Shown here: positions 45,228 through 53,914 of the stretch, in pieces
How the letters are laid out: each line of letters opens with the position of its first letter
How positions within the stretch are numbered: position 1 is the stretch's first letter
Assembly: GCA_027484425.1 (NCBI GenBank)
Contig: JAIXSZ010000043.1
Span: 1 to 64,000 of the forward strand
DNA from: Sphingobacteriales bacterium
GTDB lineage: Bacteria > Bacteroidota > Bacteroidia > Chitinophagales > Chitinophagaceae
DNA length: 64,000 nucleotides
Direction: 5' to 3'
Made by a program: the position numbers and the translations under genes
The notes under the pieces: model-generated
What the model was told of the DNA's origin: nothing
Seen by the model: the letters and a program-made list of their open reading frames with translations, nothing else
Databases searched by the model: none

Positions 45228-45300
45228 CGCTTAATAGTTTATCAATTTAAATTTTCAGCTAGGAACATTCAATTCTCGCACAAAATATATTTCATATACC

Positions 45301-46083
45301 TTAACCTATTTTGATGTGCGTTTTTCCTGTCAGCCCAGCCACAATCAGTAAACAGCAAAATAACAAAACAGCTACTATAGCATACCATTGCAGCATTCGC
45401 AACATAAAACCTCTCATTGTATATTCATTTTTTGCAGCCGGGTAGTACAATCTTATGGGTTGTATCATTACCATTATTCCTACCGCCCATACTATCGAAT
45501 TGAATAATACTGAACCATATTCAATACTAGTATATAATCCCACTATCACAAAAAAGTACCACATTGCACCCGCCAGCAGCAAGTGGCTACCTATCACCAT
45601 ATGCTCGGCAAAGTTGAGTTTTAGTTTTCTGAACGATGCTAGCCCACTCAGTGCAAACAAAGGAATTATCAAAAAAAGCAAGAACTTAAGGTAGAGCTTC
45701 ACATAATACGATACATCTGCCGTGCGTTCATCCACCACCAAACCTTTATGAGTGCTGTTATCTACAATATGGTAATACTCTTTAAAGTATTTTGCTAACA
45801 ACAAATTGAGTCCTAACACTATCAGTATCAGGTAAAACACATTGTAGTACTTCACTCGTTTTCCCCGTATATAGTCAATGGCCATAGATCCCGGACGCAC
45901 AAAAGATTCGCGTACCGTATACAACAATCCTTTGTCAAAGTGCCATATACCATGCACCAGTTCATGTTCTATCAGGTGCTTCATCGTTATCCGATGCGTA
46001 TCAGCCTTCTGCCCACAGCTACTACAATAAGCACCTGTTAACATCGTATCACAATTCAAACAGGCATGTTTTCCCGCTTCCAT
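45301..46083 (-). CDS. DUF3667 membrane protein with zinc ribbon
   Basis: The 260-residue protein opens HACLNCDTMLTGAYCSSCGQ, two CxxC pairs forming a zinc ribbon, then DUF3667 signatures (KHLIEHELVHGIWHFDKGLL, RGSMAIDYIRGKRVKYYNVF read with gaps) and five or so hydrophobic helices. The family is common in Bacteroidota and uncharacterised. Its promoter is not obvious. Confidence 0.85.
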   Translation of the reverse strand: MEAGKHACLNCDTMLTGAYCSSCGQKADTHRITMKHLIEHELVHGIWHFDKGLLYTVRESFVRPGSMAIDYIRGKRVKYYNVFYLILIVLGLNLLLAKYFKEYYHIVDNSTHKGLVVDERTADVSYYVKLYLKFLLFLIIPLFALSGLASFRKLKLNFAEHMVIGSHLLLAGAMWYFFVIVGLYTSIEYGSVLFNSIVWAVGIMVMIQPIRLYYPAAKNEYTMRGFMLRMLQWYAIVAVLLFCCLLIVAGLTGKTHIKIG

Positions 46084-46403
46084 TTATACGGTTTATAAAG
46101 TAAAAACAATAAAAATCAACTCATCGCAATATAGTATCACAAACGATAGGAATCAAGTTCAAGGTAGTCGTTGGCTAATTGTGTCCCCTCTCGTTGTTCC
46201 AGCTGTTCCGAAGGGACAACTGGAACTGCCAATAAAAATCGTTCTCTCGAACACATTCTTTTTCCAATAGTGTTATAGAAACGTCTAGCTATTAAATACA
46301 CCCAGCAATAACTTGGAGCAATACCATAGCAGTGGGCATCATCTATCGAAAAATTTTTGCCATAGACGCCCATTAAATCACCAGTTCACCACTGCCTGCT
46401 ATG
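46084..46403. other. Intergenic region with imperfect hairpin
   Basis: No supported gene. A minus-strand frame at 46137-46373 has no recognisable protein character. An imperfect hairpin joins GTTCCAGCTGTTCC and GGGACAACTGGAAC around 46195-46225. The phrase GCAGTGGGCATC near 46330 resembles pieces of the dispersed repeat near 47.0 and 51.6 kb. Confidence 0.4.
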
Positions 46404-46670
46404 TTATGGAAACTTTTTGTAGATTTCTTTTCTGTTGGCTATAATTATAAACCACAAAGTATCTTTTTTCAATTCAAGACCAATACGATAATCACCAATT
46501 CGTGTACGATAGAACGTATTGAATCCTTCCATTTTTTTGATATGAGGTATGTCATAAACCCCATCTGCTTGCTCCGCATGCTCAATAATAAGCTTTACCT
46601 TGTTAAGCAGCGCCTTATCTTTTATTTTAATAAGACTTTTGTGAAAGCTACTGTCAAATTCAACTTTCAT
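46404..46670 (-). CDS. RelE-family toxin
   Basis: The 88-residue protein matches the RelE/ParE shape: KVEFDSSFHKSLIKIKD, then the RTRIGDYRIGLELKKDTL strand pair and IIIANRKEIYKKFP at the end. The Arg and Lys residues of the late strands suit an mRNA-binding surface. Its ATG overlaps the antitoxin stop (TAATG), so the genes are translationally coupled. Confidence 0.82.
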   Translation of the reverse strand: MKVEFDSSFHKSLIKIKDKALLNKVKLIIEHAEQADGVYDIPHIKKMEGFNTFYRTRIGDYRIGLELKKDTLWFIIIANRKEIYKKFP

Positions 46671-46867
46671 TAGGAGTCAAGATGTTCAAATATAGTTTTT
46701 CTAGAAACTGGGATACCAGTTTTTTCTTTCTTCATTAACATACCCAGTTGCATGTCCTCAATCTGAGACTCAGTCAATCTACTAACACTTTCTCCCAATT
46801 GCTCAGCTAGTGCAGCAAGCAACTTAAGATTCTTAGCGTTATCACTTTTTATGACAATAGCTCCCAT
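46670..46867 (-). CDS. Antitoxin of the RelE-type pair
   Basis: The 65-residue protein (MGAIVIKSDNAKNLKLLAAL, TESQIEDMQLGMLMKKEKTG) is small and charged, as typical of RelB-type antitoxins. The ATG at 46867 is preferred to a TTG at 46882 because the TATTTTTG promoter element (46880-46887) overlaps that upstream codon. Stop and toxin start overlap. Confidence 0.72.
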   Translation of the reverse strand: MGAIVIKSDNAKNLKLLAALAEQLGESVSRLTESQIEDMQLGMLMKKEKTGIPVSRKTIFEHLDS

Positions 46868-46879
46868 AAAATATTTTCC

Positions 46880-46901
46880 CAAAAATACGATAATTGTATT
46901 T
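46880..46901 (-). promoter_or_regulatory. Promoter and operator-like inverted repeat of the RelE-type pair
   Basis: Minus-strand TATTTTTG (46880-46887) overlaps an inverted repeat AAATAC...GTATTT (46883-46888 and 46896-46901, 7-nt loop). This layout is expected for antitoxin autorepression. Confidence 0.5.
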
Positions 46902-46979
46902 CATTTTAATAAAACGTCTTGCGCCTATTAGGCTAATGTACGCAAATGTAAACATGGTACCGTGCCCACCGCCCACCCC

Positions 46980-47107
46980 CAAAAAAACACCCCTTCCATC
47001 CACCTCTGCCAAAACTGGTTAAAAATCAGCTATAACCCACGCCCATAGCGGAACCCATTTTTTATGATATACACGTAGCTATATTTGATAGTACGAAAAG
47101 CGTATTA
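46980..47107 (+). repeat. Dispersed non-coding repeat, copy 1
   Basis: About 127 bp closely matching 51666-51792. The shared parts are AACACCCCTTCC, CCAAAACTGGTTAAAAATCA, GCTATAACCC(A/G)CGCCCA, AGCGGAA, ATTTTTTATGATATACA and GTACGAAAAGCGTATTA. No protein is encoded in common. Confidence 0.85.
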
Positions 47108-47147
47108 GGTAATAGCAAAGTCACCCCATTTCTTTGAAAAATCAATT

Positions 47148-47789
47148 TTACTTTGAAAGTATTCTTAAAGCAAATGCAAAAATTACCAAGAAATACGGAA
47201 GCGAAACAATTCTATAATCTGCTATACCCTTCAACCAAGTAGCCCAAATAAGAATTGGAACAATTGTCAAAATTATTGAACCAACTATTGTATAACTTTC
47301 ATCACTAACTACTTGTTTGTCCGTAACTAAGATTACACCTGTTCCCACTATGAATGCCAAAGTCGCCCAACCAACATAAAGCTGAGTTGCAAACTTAGCT
47401 ATCGAAAATTCTAGAAAAAAAACAGAAGCTCGCTCCATTAGTAAAACAGAACTGATAAGCATGCAAAGTATTAGAATAATATATATTAACCAACCCATAT
47501 TATTTGAGCCTGCGTACTGCGAACCTAAATTTCCGATACACACTAAAACAAAAAGTAGCGTAATTGAATTGTTCCAAAATTGTGACCCAACAGTTTTGGA
47601 AAATAGAACAAATTGAAGTGTCCATATTACAAACCAAATTCCGAAGACCCAGCCAGGTGGGAAAAGGGTCAATTTTTCAAGTCTTGCATATAGTTTCATA
47701 TCTGGTTTTGTAATAACCAAATTTGCAAGTATATGTGTCACAAATACAAATAACGATAGCCAAAAATTAAATGCGTAATTGGTCGCCAT
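47148..47789 (-). CDS. TspO/MBR-related membrane protein
   Basis: The 213-residue protein has five or more hydrophobic helices and FPPGWVFGIWFVIWTLQFVL, the family's Pro-Pro-Gly-Trp helix motif, plus later LYVGWATLAF. TspO/MBR proteins are outer or inner membrane porphyrin and sterol-binding proteins. Here the protein is longer than the usual 160 residues. It starts 8 bp after the SDR gene, so both likely share a transcript. Confidence 0.72.
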   Translation of the reverse strand: MATNYAFNFWLSLFVFVTHILANLVITKPDMKLYARLEKLTLFPPGWVFGIWFVIWTLQFVLFSKTVGSQFWNNSITLLFVLVCIGNLGSQYAGSNNMGWLIYIILILCMLISSVLLMERASVFFLEFSIAKFATQLYVGWATLAFIVGTGVILVTDKQVVSDESYTIVGSIILTIVPILIWATWLKGIADYRIVSLPYFLVIFAFALRILSK

Positions 47790-47797
47790 AAGAGTAC

Positions 47798-48700
47798 CTA
47801 TTTTTTGTTAATAAAGTCTATACCAAGTATTTTATTTGTTATACTGTTTGCATATCTGATTACACCATTCTGATTTTCGGCTTTTGTTACAGAATTTGGT
47901 AGTCCCACTTTCTCACATTTGTAGTTAATATAGCAGTTGTGGAAAATTTGTGCTTCGGTGTTTAGTGCCAAGTATAGAGTCGATTTGGAGGCGATTTTTG
48001 CTGATTTGTCAGGATTTTTTATGTCAATTCGGTTAGCAAATTTTAAAAATGGAAAGAACAATCTGAAAAACCGTGGAAACATTTTAGGTGTCAGTGAATT
48101 TGTCATTGCAGTACTTGCCTGTCCTGGATAACAGATATTTGACCTAACCTTCGTGTCACCTAGCGTATTGCCAAATCCAATCATTAAAGCCATCATCACT
48201 AACTTCGAATGTGAATAAGTAACTATTCCTAAAAAACTTTTTTCCGCTTGCAAATTGTCTAATTGAATTGTTCTAGGGTGCATACCACCGCTCAGAGTAA
48301 TAATTTTCCCCGAACTACCTTTCGAGAGCAAACCCAAAAAAAGATTTGATAAGACGTAAGGAGCTAATGCATTAATAAAAAAGCTCTTTTCTAATCCATC
48401 TTCTGTAAACTCCTTTTGTTCATTTAAATAGCCAACATTATTGATCAAAATATCAAGGCTGTAATGCTTGCTTAAATATTCATCAACAAGAGATTGCAAG
48501 CTATTCATAGAGTTAAAATCAGCGATTATATAGTCAATATTATGACTATTTGATTTGTCCTCTATTTCAGCTAGTGCATCGTTACAAGATTTTAAACTTC
48601 TTCCTGTAATTATTACATAATATCCTTCTTTTGCTAAAGCTATTGCGGTTTGTTTACCTATCCCGCCTGATCCGCCAGTGATAAGAACTTTCTTCACCAT
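47798..48700 (-). CDS. Short-chain dehydrogenase/reductase (SDR)
   Basis: The 300-residue protein has the dinucleotide-binding TGGSGGIGKQTA at the N-terminus, the structural NNVG at about residue 88, and the catalytic Ser in LSGG with YSHSK (Tyr and Lys) about 15 residues later. It belongs to the extended SDR or retinol-dehydrogenase-like branch (long C-terminus). The substrate is unknown. It lies between a Crp-like regulator (71 bp upstream) and the TspO-like gene. Confidence 0.88.
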   Translation of the reverse strand: MVKKVLITGGSGGIGKQTAIALAKEGYYVIITGRSLKSCNDALAEIEDKSNSHNIDYIIADFNSMNSLQSLVDEYLSKHYSLDILINNVGYLNEQKEFTEDGLEKSFFINALAPYVLSNLFLGLLSKGSSGKIITLSGGMHPRTIQLDNLQAEKSFLGIVTYSHSKLVMMALMIGFGNTLGDTKVRSNICYPGQASTAMTNSLTPKMFPRFFRLFFPFLKFANRIDIKNPDKSAKIASKSTLYLALNTEAQIFHNCYINYKCEKVGLPNSVTKAENQNGVIRYANSITNKILGIDFINKK

Positions 48701-48771
48701 TTTTTTAAGCGAAATTAGAAGTTCAATATTTGTTCGACGTTCATCTAGATTAATAAATCTTACTCCTTAGT

Positions 48772-49263
48772 TCATTTCAATCCTCTTATTTTGCTTAATG
48801 CTTGTGGTGTGACTCCTAAATATGTGGCAATCATTTTTTGCGGAACTCTATTCACAATATCAGGATACGTCAATAGGAATTGTTGATACCGTTCTTTTGC
48901 AGTGTAGCTCAATAGCATTATAATTCTATCTTGAAGTGTCGCAATTCTTCTTCCCATCAAGTCAATTGTTTGATCAGTTAGCTCCATCGTTGTTTTAGGA
49001 AGTTCTTCTCCTAATCCTTTTGAGAAAATTTCTATGAGCGAATTTTCTATTGCATCGATAAAAAAATTACTTGTTCTATTCTCTTTTATTGCTGAGAAAT
49101 CTGATAATGTCCAACCTTCTGGTGCAAACATATAGACGTGTTCTTTACCTTTATCATCAACAACATACATACGCAGCAAACCCTTCTTTACAAAAATTAT
49201 ATTGTGCTTTAGTGCATTCGGAAGTTGGATAATCTCACCTTTTTTTACTCTTAAAATTTTCAT
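48772..49263 (-). CDS. Crp/Fnr-like regulator
   Basis: The 163-residue protein has a beta-roll start (KGEIIQLPNALKHNIIFVKK, YMFAPEGWTLSDFSAI) and a C-terminal helix-turn-helix (VPQKMIATYLGVTPQALSKI). It is short, lacking about 30 N-terminal residues of a usual Crp family member. The SDR and TspO-like genes downstream on the same strand are candidate targets. An inverted repeat ATATTG-ATG-CAATAT (49320-49334) lies 57 bp upstream of the ATG. Confidence 0.82.
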   Translation of the reverse strand: MKILRVKKGEIIQLPNALKHNIIFVKKGLLRMYVVDDKGKEHVYMFAPEGWTLSDFSAIKENRTSNFFIDAIENSLIEIFSKGLGEELPKTTMELTDQTIDLMGRRIATLQDRIIMLLSYTAKERYQQFLLTYPDIVNRVPQKMIATYLGVTPQALSKIRGLK

Positions 49264-50034
49264 TCTTAAGTATATTGTTATTTATAAATGATTATTAAGT
49301 GTATGAAATGCAATTTTGTATATTGATGCAATATGACTAAATAAGTACATTGTTTCTGAAAAATTCACATTAAAACAGAATTTTATTCTATGATGTGTTA
49401 TACAATCTCGGTACTATTTTTCTATAAGTGCTAGAAACAAAGTTAAACAACTATTGATTTTTAATATTTTCTCAGTAGTTACGAATGGTCAACTGGAGCT
49501 AAAATGAAATTAGGTCTCCTGAACGCCTTCACTTTCCAGAAGCTAAATGAAAGCACCTTAATGACTGGCGCCAGTCTTTAGCCTAACCCCATGCGTTAGC
49601 TAACTCGTGCCTCACCCAAAAAAGTAAGTTTTTAACTGGCAAAACCACCCCTTCCAGCCACCCATTTAACGCAAGTTTTTGAAGAAAAATTTGGCAAGTC
49701 TTTTCGACTTGCGAATAACCGCTAGCGTAGAGTATATCTATATACAAAATTACAGCTTGGCGTACACTCCCGGCTACGTCATAGCGGCATCTCTGCTTTA
49801 CCAGATGTAGATGTCATTCATGGAATACTATTGCACGATAACCGGTTGTGCGGAGAACCTGTAAGGCAATTGTTGGTAGTATCGAACACCGATAAATAGT
49901 TGACCTGAGCATGCCCTGTTGAGCCAAAAGAAAGTGGCACTAATAGGCAAAACATTGCCCACCACCGCAGGCGGTGTGTTTTTAAAATCATGATGTTTGG
50001 ATTTTATTGTTTAAAAAATAAAGACTTCGTTTGA
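49264..50034. other. Long intergenic region, repeat-like debris
   Basis: 771 bp without a credible gene. Structured parts are an inverted repeat at 49320-49334, a 7-bp hairpin GCAAGTC-TTTTC-GACTTGC (49694-49712), a CCACCCCTTCCAGCCACCC phrase near 49650 like the dispersed repeat, and a CACCACCGCAGGCGGTG hairpin near 49966. It looks like decayed repeat material and a promoter region for the minus-strand regulator. Confidence 0.5.
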
Positions 50035-51384
50035 TTAATGTTGTACGGATACCTTTTCACTAATTGTCCACATATCTGTATTTGCCCTAACTACATACAT
50101 CCCATTGGGTGCATCAATACGGAATAGCGATGGATTTTTGCTTACTATAACGAATCTACCTATTGTCCTACCCAGAACATCTGTAATTGTTATTGTTACA
50201 TGCTCATCCACACCAGTTGATACCTGAATACTGAAAGTACCAGAATTGGGATTAGGATAAATATTCATATTGGGCTGCTTCACTGCTGCAGGTTGAGGTA
50301 ATACAGAAACTACATTGCTTATTTTACGAATCTTATCACTACTAAAATTTGCTATATATAAATTACCACCAGAACTGATTGTTATACCAGTAGGGCTTCG
50401 TAGTCTTGCTGCAGTTGCCGGCCCACCATCACCACTATCACCTGGTATTAATGCCTCACCAGCTATAGTAGATATTATTCCTAACGCATTCACTTTCCTT
50501 ACTAAATGATTACTTGCATCTGATATATACACATTACCTCCCACATCTTTGACAACACTGTGAGGTCTATTTAGCTTTACAGATGTAGCTGCAACATTAT
50601 CACCGCTATAACCACTATAACCATCTCCTGCAATAGTAGTTATAATACCAGTTGCATCTACCCTACGAACCCTATTATTATCCATATCTGCTATATACAG
50701 ATTTCCTTCTTCATCACATGCTACACCATGAGGAAGGTTTAATTTTGCATTAGTTGCAAATCCTCCATCTCCGCTAAAACCACCAATATCTATACCTGCA
50801 ATTGTTGTTATTGAACCTGATAAAATTATCTTTCTTATGCGGTAATTATGGGAATCTGCTACGTATACATTACCATCCGTGTCTACTGCAATGCTTCCAG
50901 GACCTGCCAATTGTGCACTTGAAGCAGGTATGTTATCTCCGTTATAACCACCCACACCTGTGCCAGCGATCGTAGATATAAACCCAAGAACATTGATTTT
51001 TCTTACTACATGATTCCCAGTTTCTGAAAAATAAATATTTCCCGTTTCATCTAACACAATACCATAAGGTGCAAAAACTTTTGCGGCCGTCGCCATCCCC
51101 CCATCCCCGCTATATCCTGCTACACCAGTGCCAGCTATTGTTGTTATAGTACCATCAGGTGTCACTTTCCGCACACGGTGCGCATCTCGCTCACATATAT
51201 AAAAGTTGCCAGCCGCATCTACAGCTACCCCAGTTGGGCTACTCAGCGCACAATCTAATGCTTGCCCACCATCACCTGGGTTATTATTACCACCACCCGC
51301 CACAGTAGTAATAATCTGTGCCTGAGCAGTCACCTGCCATAAAAGAAGTGTAAAAATAGAGAGAAGTAATACATGTTTTTTCAT
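50035..51384 (-). CDS. Secreted NHL-repeat protein with T9SS sorting domain
   Basis: The 449-residue protein starts MKKHVLLLSIFTLLLWQVTA, a signal peptide, then six NHL repeats (GNFYICERDAHRVRKV, GNIYFSETGNHVVRKI and similar) separated by ITTIAGTG and GYSGDGG segments, and a T9SS sorting domain (NIYPNPNSGTFSI, GMYVVRANTD). The repeat style is the same as in the NHL part of the giant adhesin at the left end, including the GDGG-ATAA linkers. The start at 51384 is chosen for the signal peptide; a longer frame begins at 51552. It probably binds protein or glycan outside the cell. Confidence 0.88.
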   Translation of the reverse strand: MKKHVLLLSIFTLLLWQVTAQAQIITTVAGGGNNNPGDGGQALDCALSSPTGVAVDAAGNFYICERDAHRVRKVTPDGTITTIAGTGVAGYSGDGGMATAAKVFAPYGIVLDETGNIYFSETGNHVVRKINVLGFISTIAGTGVGGYNGDNIPASSAQLAGPGSIAVDTDGNVYVADSHNYRIRKIILSGSITTIAGIDIGGFSGDGGFATNAKLNLPHGVACDEEGNLYIADMDNNRVRRVDATGIITTIAGDGYSGYSGDNVAATSVKLNRPHSVVKDVGGNVYISDASNHLVRKVNALGIISTIAGEALIPGDSGDGGPATAARLRSPTGITISSGGNLYIANFSSDKIRKISNVVSVLPQPAAVKQPNMNIYPNPNSGTFSIQVSTGVDEHVTITITDVLGRTIGRFVIVSKNPSLFRIDAPNGMYVVRANTDMWTISEKVSVQH

Positions 51385-51506
51385 AGGATGAAGGTAAGAA
51401 CCGATAAATTGGACTATAATACTACCATAGAGACGTATATGCAACAAATAATCTTTGGTATTTTTATAGAAAATCATTTGTGGTGCCAGTCTGTACCAAA
51501 CTTGGT

Positions 51507-51556
51507 GCCAGTGTTTTTCACTGGTGTCTACATTTATGCCAGTGTTTTCCACTGGC
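51507..51556. repeat. Two tandem small hairpins
   Basis: GCCAGTG-TTTTT-CACTGGT (51507-51525) and GCCAGTG-TTTTC-CACTGGC (51538-51556) are similar stem-loops 12 bp apart, upstream of the minus-strand NHL gene. Confidence 0.7.
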
Positions 51557-51665
51557 GATTACAACACAAAATAACTGCCGTCCACCACAAGTTCCTTACC
51601 CAGCCCCAACGGGGCGCACTATCATAGCGGTGGGCATTGCCCACCGAAAATAGCCTGAAAACACC

Positions 51666-51792
51666 CCAAAAACACCCCTTCCGGACACCATCGCCAAAAC
51701 TGGTTAAAAATCAGCTATAACCCGCGCCCACAGCGGAAACTATTTTTTATGATATACAGCTAGCTGTATATCACAGTACGAAAAGCGTATTA
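51666..51792 (+). repeat. Dispersed non-coding repeat, copy 2
   Basis: Counterpart of 46980-47107. It contains a 22-bp perfect palindrome at 51751-51772 (centre AGCT), which is decayed in copy 1. Same orientation as copy 1, 4.7 kb away. Confidence 0.85.
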
Positions 51793-51866
51793 TCATAGAT
51801 TCCCAATTTGCTGGTATCGAAGGCTCAATTCACCTTTGTGCCCTAAACACTAAAAATCTCAAAACT

Positions 51867-53168
51867 ATGACCCTAACAGACCAAAAGAAACAAGCCCTCG
51901 ACCTCTATGTCAACCAATCCTTCACCCAGCAGCAAGTCGCCGACTCTGTAGGTGTTTGTGTGCGCACTATCCACAACTGGGTCAAACAACACGCTTGGGA
52001 TCGTCTCCGCCTAGCCACCCACCAAGCCCCTGCCCTCATTGCCGATAACTTCAGCAGCCAGCTCGTAGAGCTGCAAAATAACATTGCCGCCCGTGAGCCC
52101 GGCAAACGTATACCTACCATGCAAGAAATGGAAATCATGCGCAAGCTCACCGTCTGCATAGCCAACACCAAAAAAACTGTAAGCCTACCCCAAGTCACAC
52201 AAATGATGCGCATGTTCCGCGCTTTCGTTTTCGACAACCGCTCAAAACCCTACGCCCAAGGCGTAGCAGACCTTATCGATGGCTTCATCGAGGCACGCTC
52301 GCGTTTCGGTTACGCCCCCTTCGAACTCGAATTTGGCGTAGAAAAAATCCAACACATCGACCCTCTATTTAGTCCCTATGTCGATACCATAGCCCAAGAA
52401 ACCACCGAACCTGTAATCCCAAGATTTTACGAGCCACCACCACGCACCTCCACCACCACGACCACACCCGCTGAAACCAGTAAAAGAACGCACGTCATAG
52501 ACACCAGCACTTGGACCGACGAAATGCTCATTGCCATCAACAAAGAACTCACCAACCACGAAGCCATCAAAAATATGCCACCCGAACAACAAAAAACCTA
52601 TGCCGAATTGTCTCAGATACTTAAACCGGTTATGGAAAGCAGATTGCCAAAAACCAACGCCCCAACGCCCAAAACACAGGAAACAACCAGCAACGAACCA
52701 GACAACCTCGAATCCATGCTGACACGTATCAGAAAGGCATTCCTCCAAAACCACCCCGTCCATCCCGATTATGACAAACCCAAAACAACTAGCAAAACTG
52801 CATCAATACTGGAAAATGAAACAGCATTGATAATCAACGACTTAGGTGCCAAAACACATGAAACAACCGGAAACGAACCGGAAATACAGCCCCTTCGGCT
52901 GTCCCCCCACTATCGCACTCTTCCCCACTCTGAAAATCCCTCTGACATGCCAAATACTGCATCCTTACCGGAAAATGAAATAGCATTGATAATCAACGAC
53001 TTAGACTCAAAACCACATGAAACAACCGGAAACAAACCGGAAAACAAAACACCCGCTCCACCCAAAGACAACCTTATCCGTCAGGGCGAAATATTCTCAC
53101 GCCCAGTATTTGTCACCCCCTCATGGCCCTTCCGCGATGAGCCTCGTGGCAACAAATACAAGTACTAA
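51867..53168 (+). CDS. Helix-turn-helix protein related to phage terminase small subunit-like proteins
   Basis: The 433-residue protein opens with an HTH (LYVNQSFTQQQVADSVGVCV, RTIHNWVKQHAWDRLR) as in phage terminase small subunits and related recombinase helpers. Residues 70-180 are helical (EMEIMRKLTVCIANTKKT). The C-terminal 250 residues are Pro/Thr/Glu-rich and low complexity, including a repeated ETTGN(E/K)PE and ENE-ALIINDL unit. No phage genes flank it, so it is either a domesticated remnant or a DNA-binding protein. The DNA repeat in the tail continues beyond the stop codon. Confidence 0.55.
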   Translation: MTLTDQKKQALDLYVNQSFTQQQVADSVGVCVRTIHNWVKQHAWDRLRLATHQAPALIADNFSSQLVELQNNIAAREPGKRIPTMQEMEIMRKLTVCIANTKKTVSLPQVTQMMRMFRAFVFDNRSKPYAQGVADLIDGFIEARSRFGYAPFELEFGVEKIQHIDPLFSPYVDTIAQETTEPVIPRFYEPPPRTSTTTTTPAETSKRTHVIDTSTWTDEMLIAINKELTNHEAIKNMPPEQQKTYAELSQILKPVMESRLPKTNAPTPKTQETTSNEPDNLESMLTRIRKAFLQNHPVHPDYDKPKTTSKTASILENETALIINDLGAKTHETTGNEPEIQPLRLSPHYRTLPHSENPSDMPNTASLPENEIALIINDLDSKPHETTGNKPENKTPAPPKDNLIRQGEIFSRPVFVTPSWPFRDEPRGNKYKY

Positions 53169-53260
53169 CCACCCCTTCCTATACCGGGAAAGTGAATAGT
53201 ATTGATAATCAACTACTTATCCACCAAAACCCATGAAACAACCGGCAACAAACCGGCAAT
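52809..53260 (+). repeat. Direct repeats in the gene's 3' end that run past its stop
   Basis: Three copies of a roughly 77-bp unit at 52809-52885, 52967-53044 and 53181-53260. In the first two it encodes LENETALIINDLGAKTHETT-type sequence; the third starts 12 bp after the stop at 53168 and is out of the coding frame. A shorter ETTSNEPDN relative lies near 52678. Confidence 0.75.
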
Positions 53261-53302
53261 CCCGAAAAATAAAATCCAGTCTTTTTATGGAATGTTTTTC
53301 TT

Positions 53303-53914
53303 TTGTACTCTTTATTAGTACCACACAATATTTGTTGTTTGTCAGCACACGCACCACATACCACACTCACAGACGAGGAATTGCTACAGGTCTATCGCAC
53401 CACTGGGCAAAATCAGTTTTTGGGTGTATTACTCCAGCGCTACACAGGGCTGTTGTTGGGTGTGGCTATGAAGTACCTCAAAGATCGCTCCCTTGCAGAA
53501 GATGCTGTGCAGCAGGTATTCGAGGCCGTGCTCACACACATACCATCTGAGCCCATCCTCAATTTCAAAGGCTGGTTGTACATACTCATGCGCAATCATT
53601 GCTTGCAGCAACTTCGTAGCAAAACATACACCGCTGGCGAAGAGCACATTGAGGCACTCCCTTACGATGCTGGCACTGGCACCGAAGAGGCATACCAGTA
53701 CGAGCATACATTACAGCAAATGACCGAAGCCATTGAGCTACTCTCCGAGGAGCAGCGCAGCACCATCACACTCTTTTATTTGCAACGGCATACTTACGAG
53801 CAGATAATTGAGCGCACAGGTTATACCTTTATGCAGGTAAAGAGCTACATCCAAAACGGAAGAAGAAACCTCAAAACTATTTTATCAAAAAAACTGGGCA
53901 ATACCCGGCTATGA
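53303..53914 (+). CDS. ECF-type RNA polymerase sigma factor
   Basis: The protein of up to 203 residues has sigma region 2 (LKDRSLAEDAVQQVFEAVLT, NFKGWLYILMRNHCLQQLRS) and region 4 (IELLSEEQRSTITLFYLQRH, TYEQIIERTGYTFMQVKSYI). This is a standard ECF sigma factor. The start is unclear: TTG at 53303 begins the frame, but a TTG at 53339 (MSAHAPHTTLTDEEL) fits the family N-terminus better. It overlaps the next gene by 4 bp (ATGA), a membrane protein that probably acts as its anti-sigma. Confidence 0.88.
   Translation: MYSLLVPHNICCLSAHAPHTTLTDEELLQVYRTTGQNQFLGVLLQRYTGLLLGVAMKYLKDRSLAEDAVQQVFEAVLTHIPSEPILNFKGWLYILMRNHCLQQLRSKTYTAGEEHIEALPYDAGTGTEEAYQYEHTLQQMTEAIELLSEEQRSTITLFYLQRHTYEQIIERTGYTFMQVKSYIQNGRRNLKTILSKKLGNTRL

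Larger units (their letters stand above)
51385..51866. other. Intergenic region with hairpins and dispersed repeat
   Basis: No gene. Contents are two tandem GCCAGTG hairpins (51507-51556), a CGGTGGGC-ATT-GCCCACCG hairpin (51628-51646), and dispersed repeat copy 2 (51666-51792) with a 22-bp perfect palindrome at 51751-51772. Confidence 0.7.

Noticed and set aside
46137-46373. Minus-strand 78-residue frame
   Set aside because: The product has no domain character, overlaps a hairpin and repeat-like sequence, and has no neighbour support.
51385-51552. N-terminal extension of the NHL protein to 51552
   Set aside because: It would translate the tandem hairpins and place the signal peptide inside the protein; the ATG at 51384 begins with a normal signal.
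53233-53550. Plus-strand frame overlapping the sigma factor start
   Set aside because: It overlaps a sigma-factor region 2 in another frame and its product is unstructured and Cys/His/Arg-biased.
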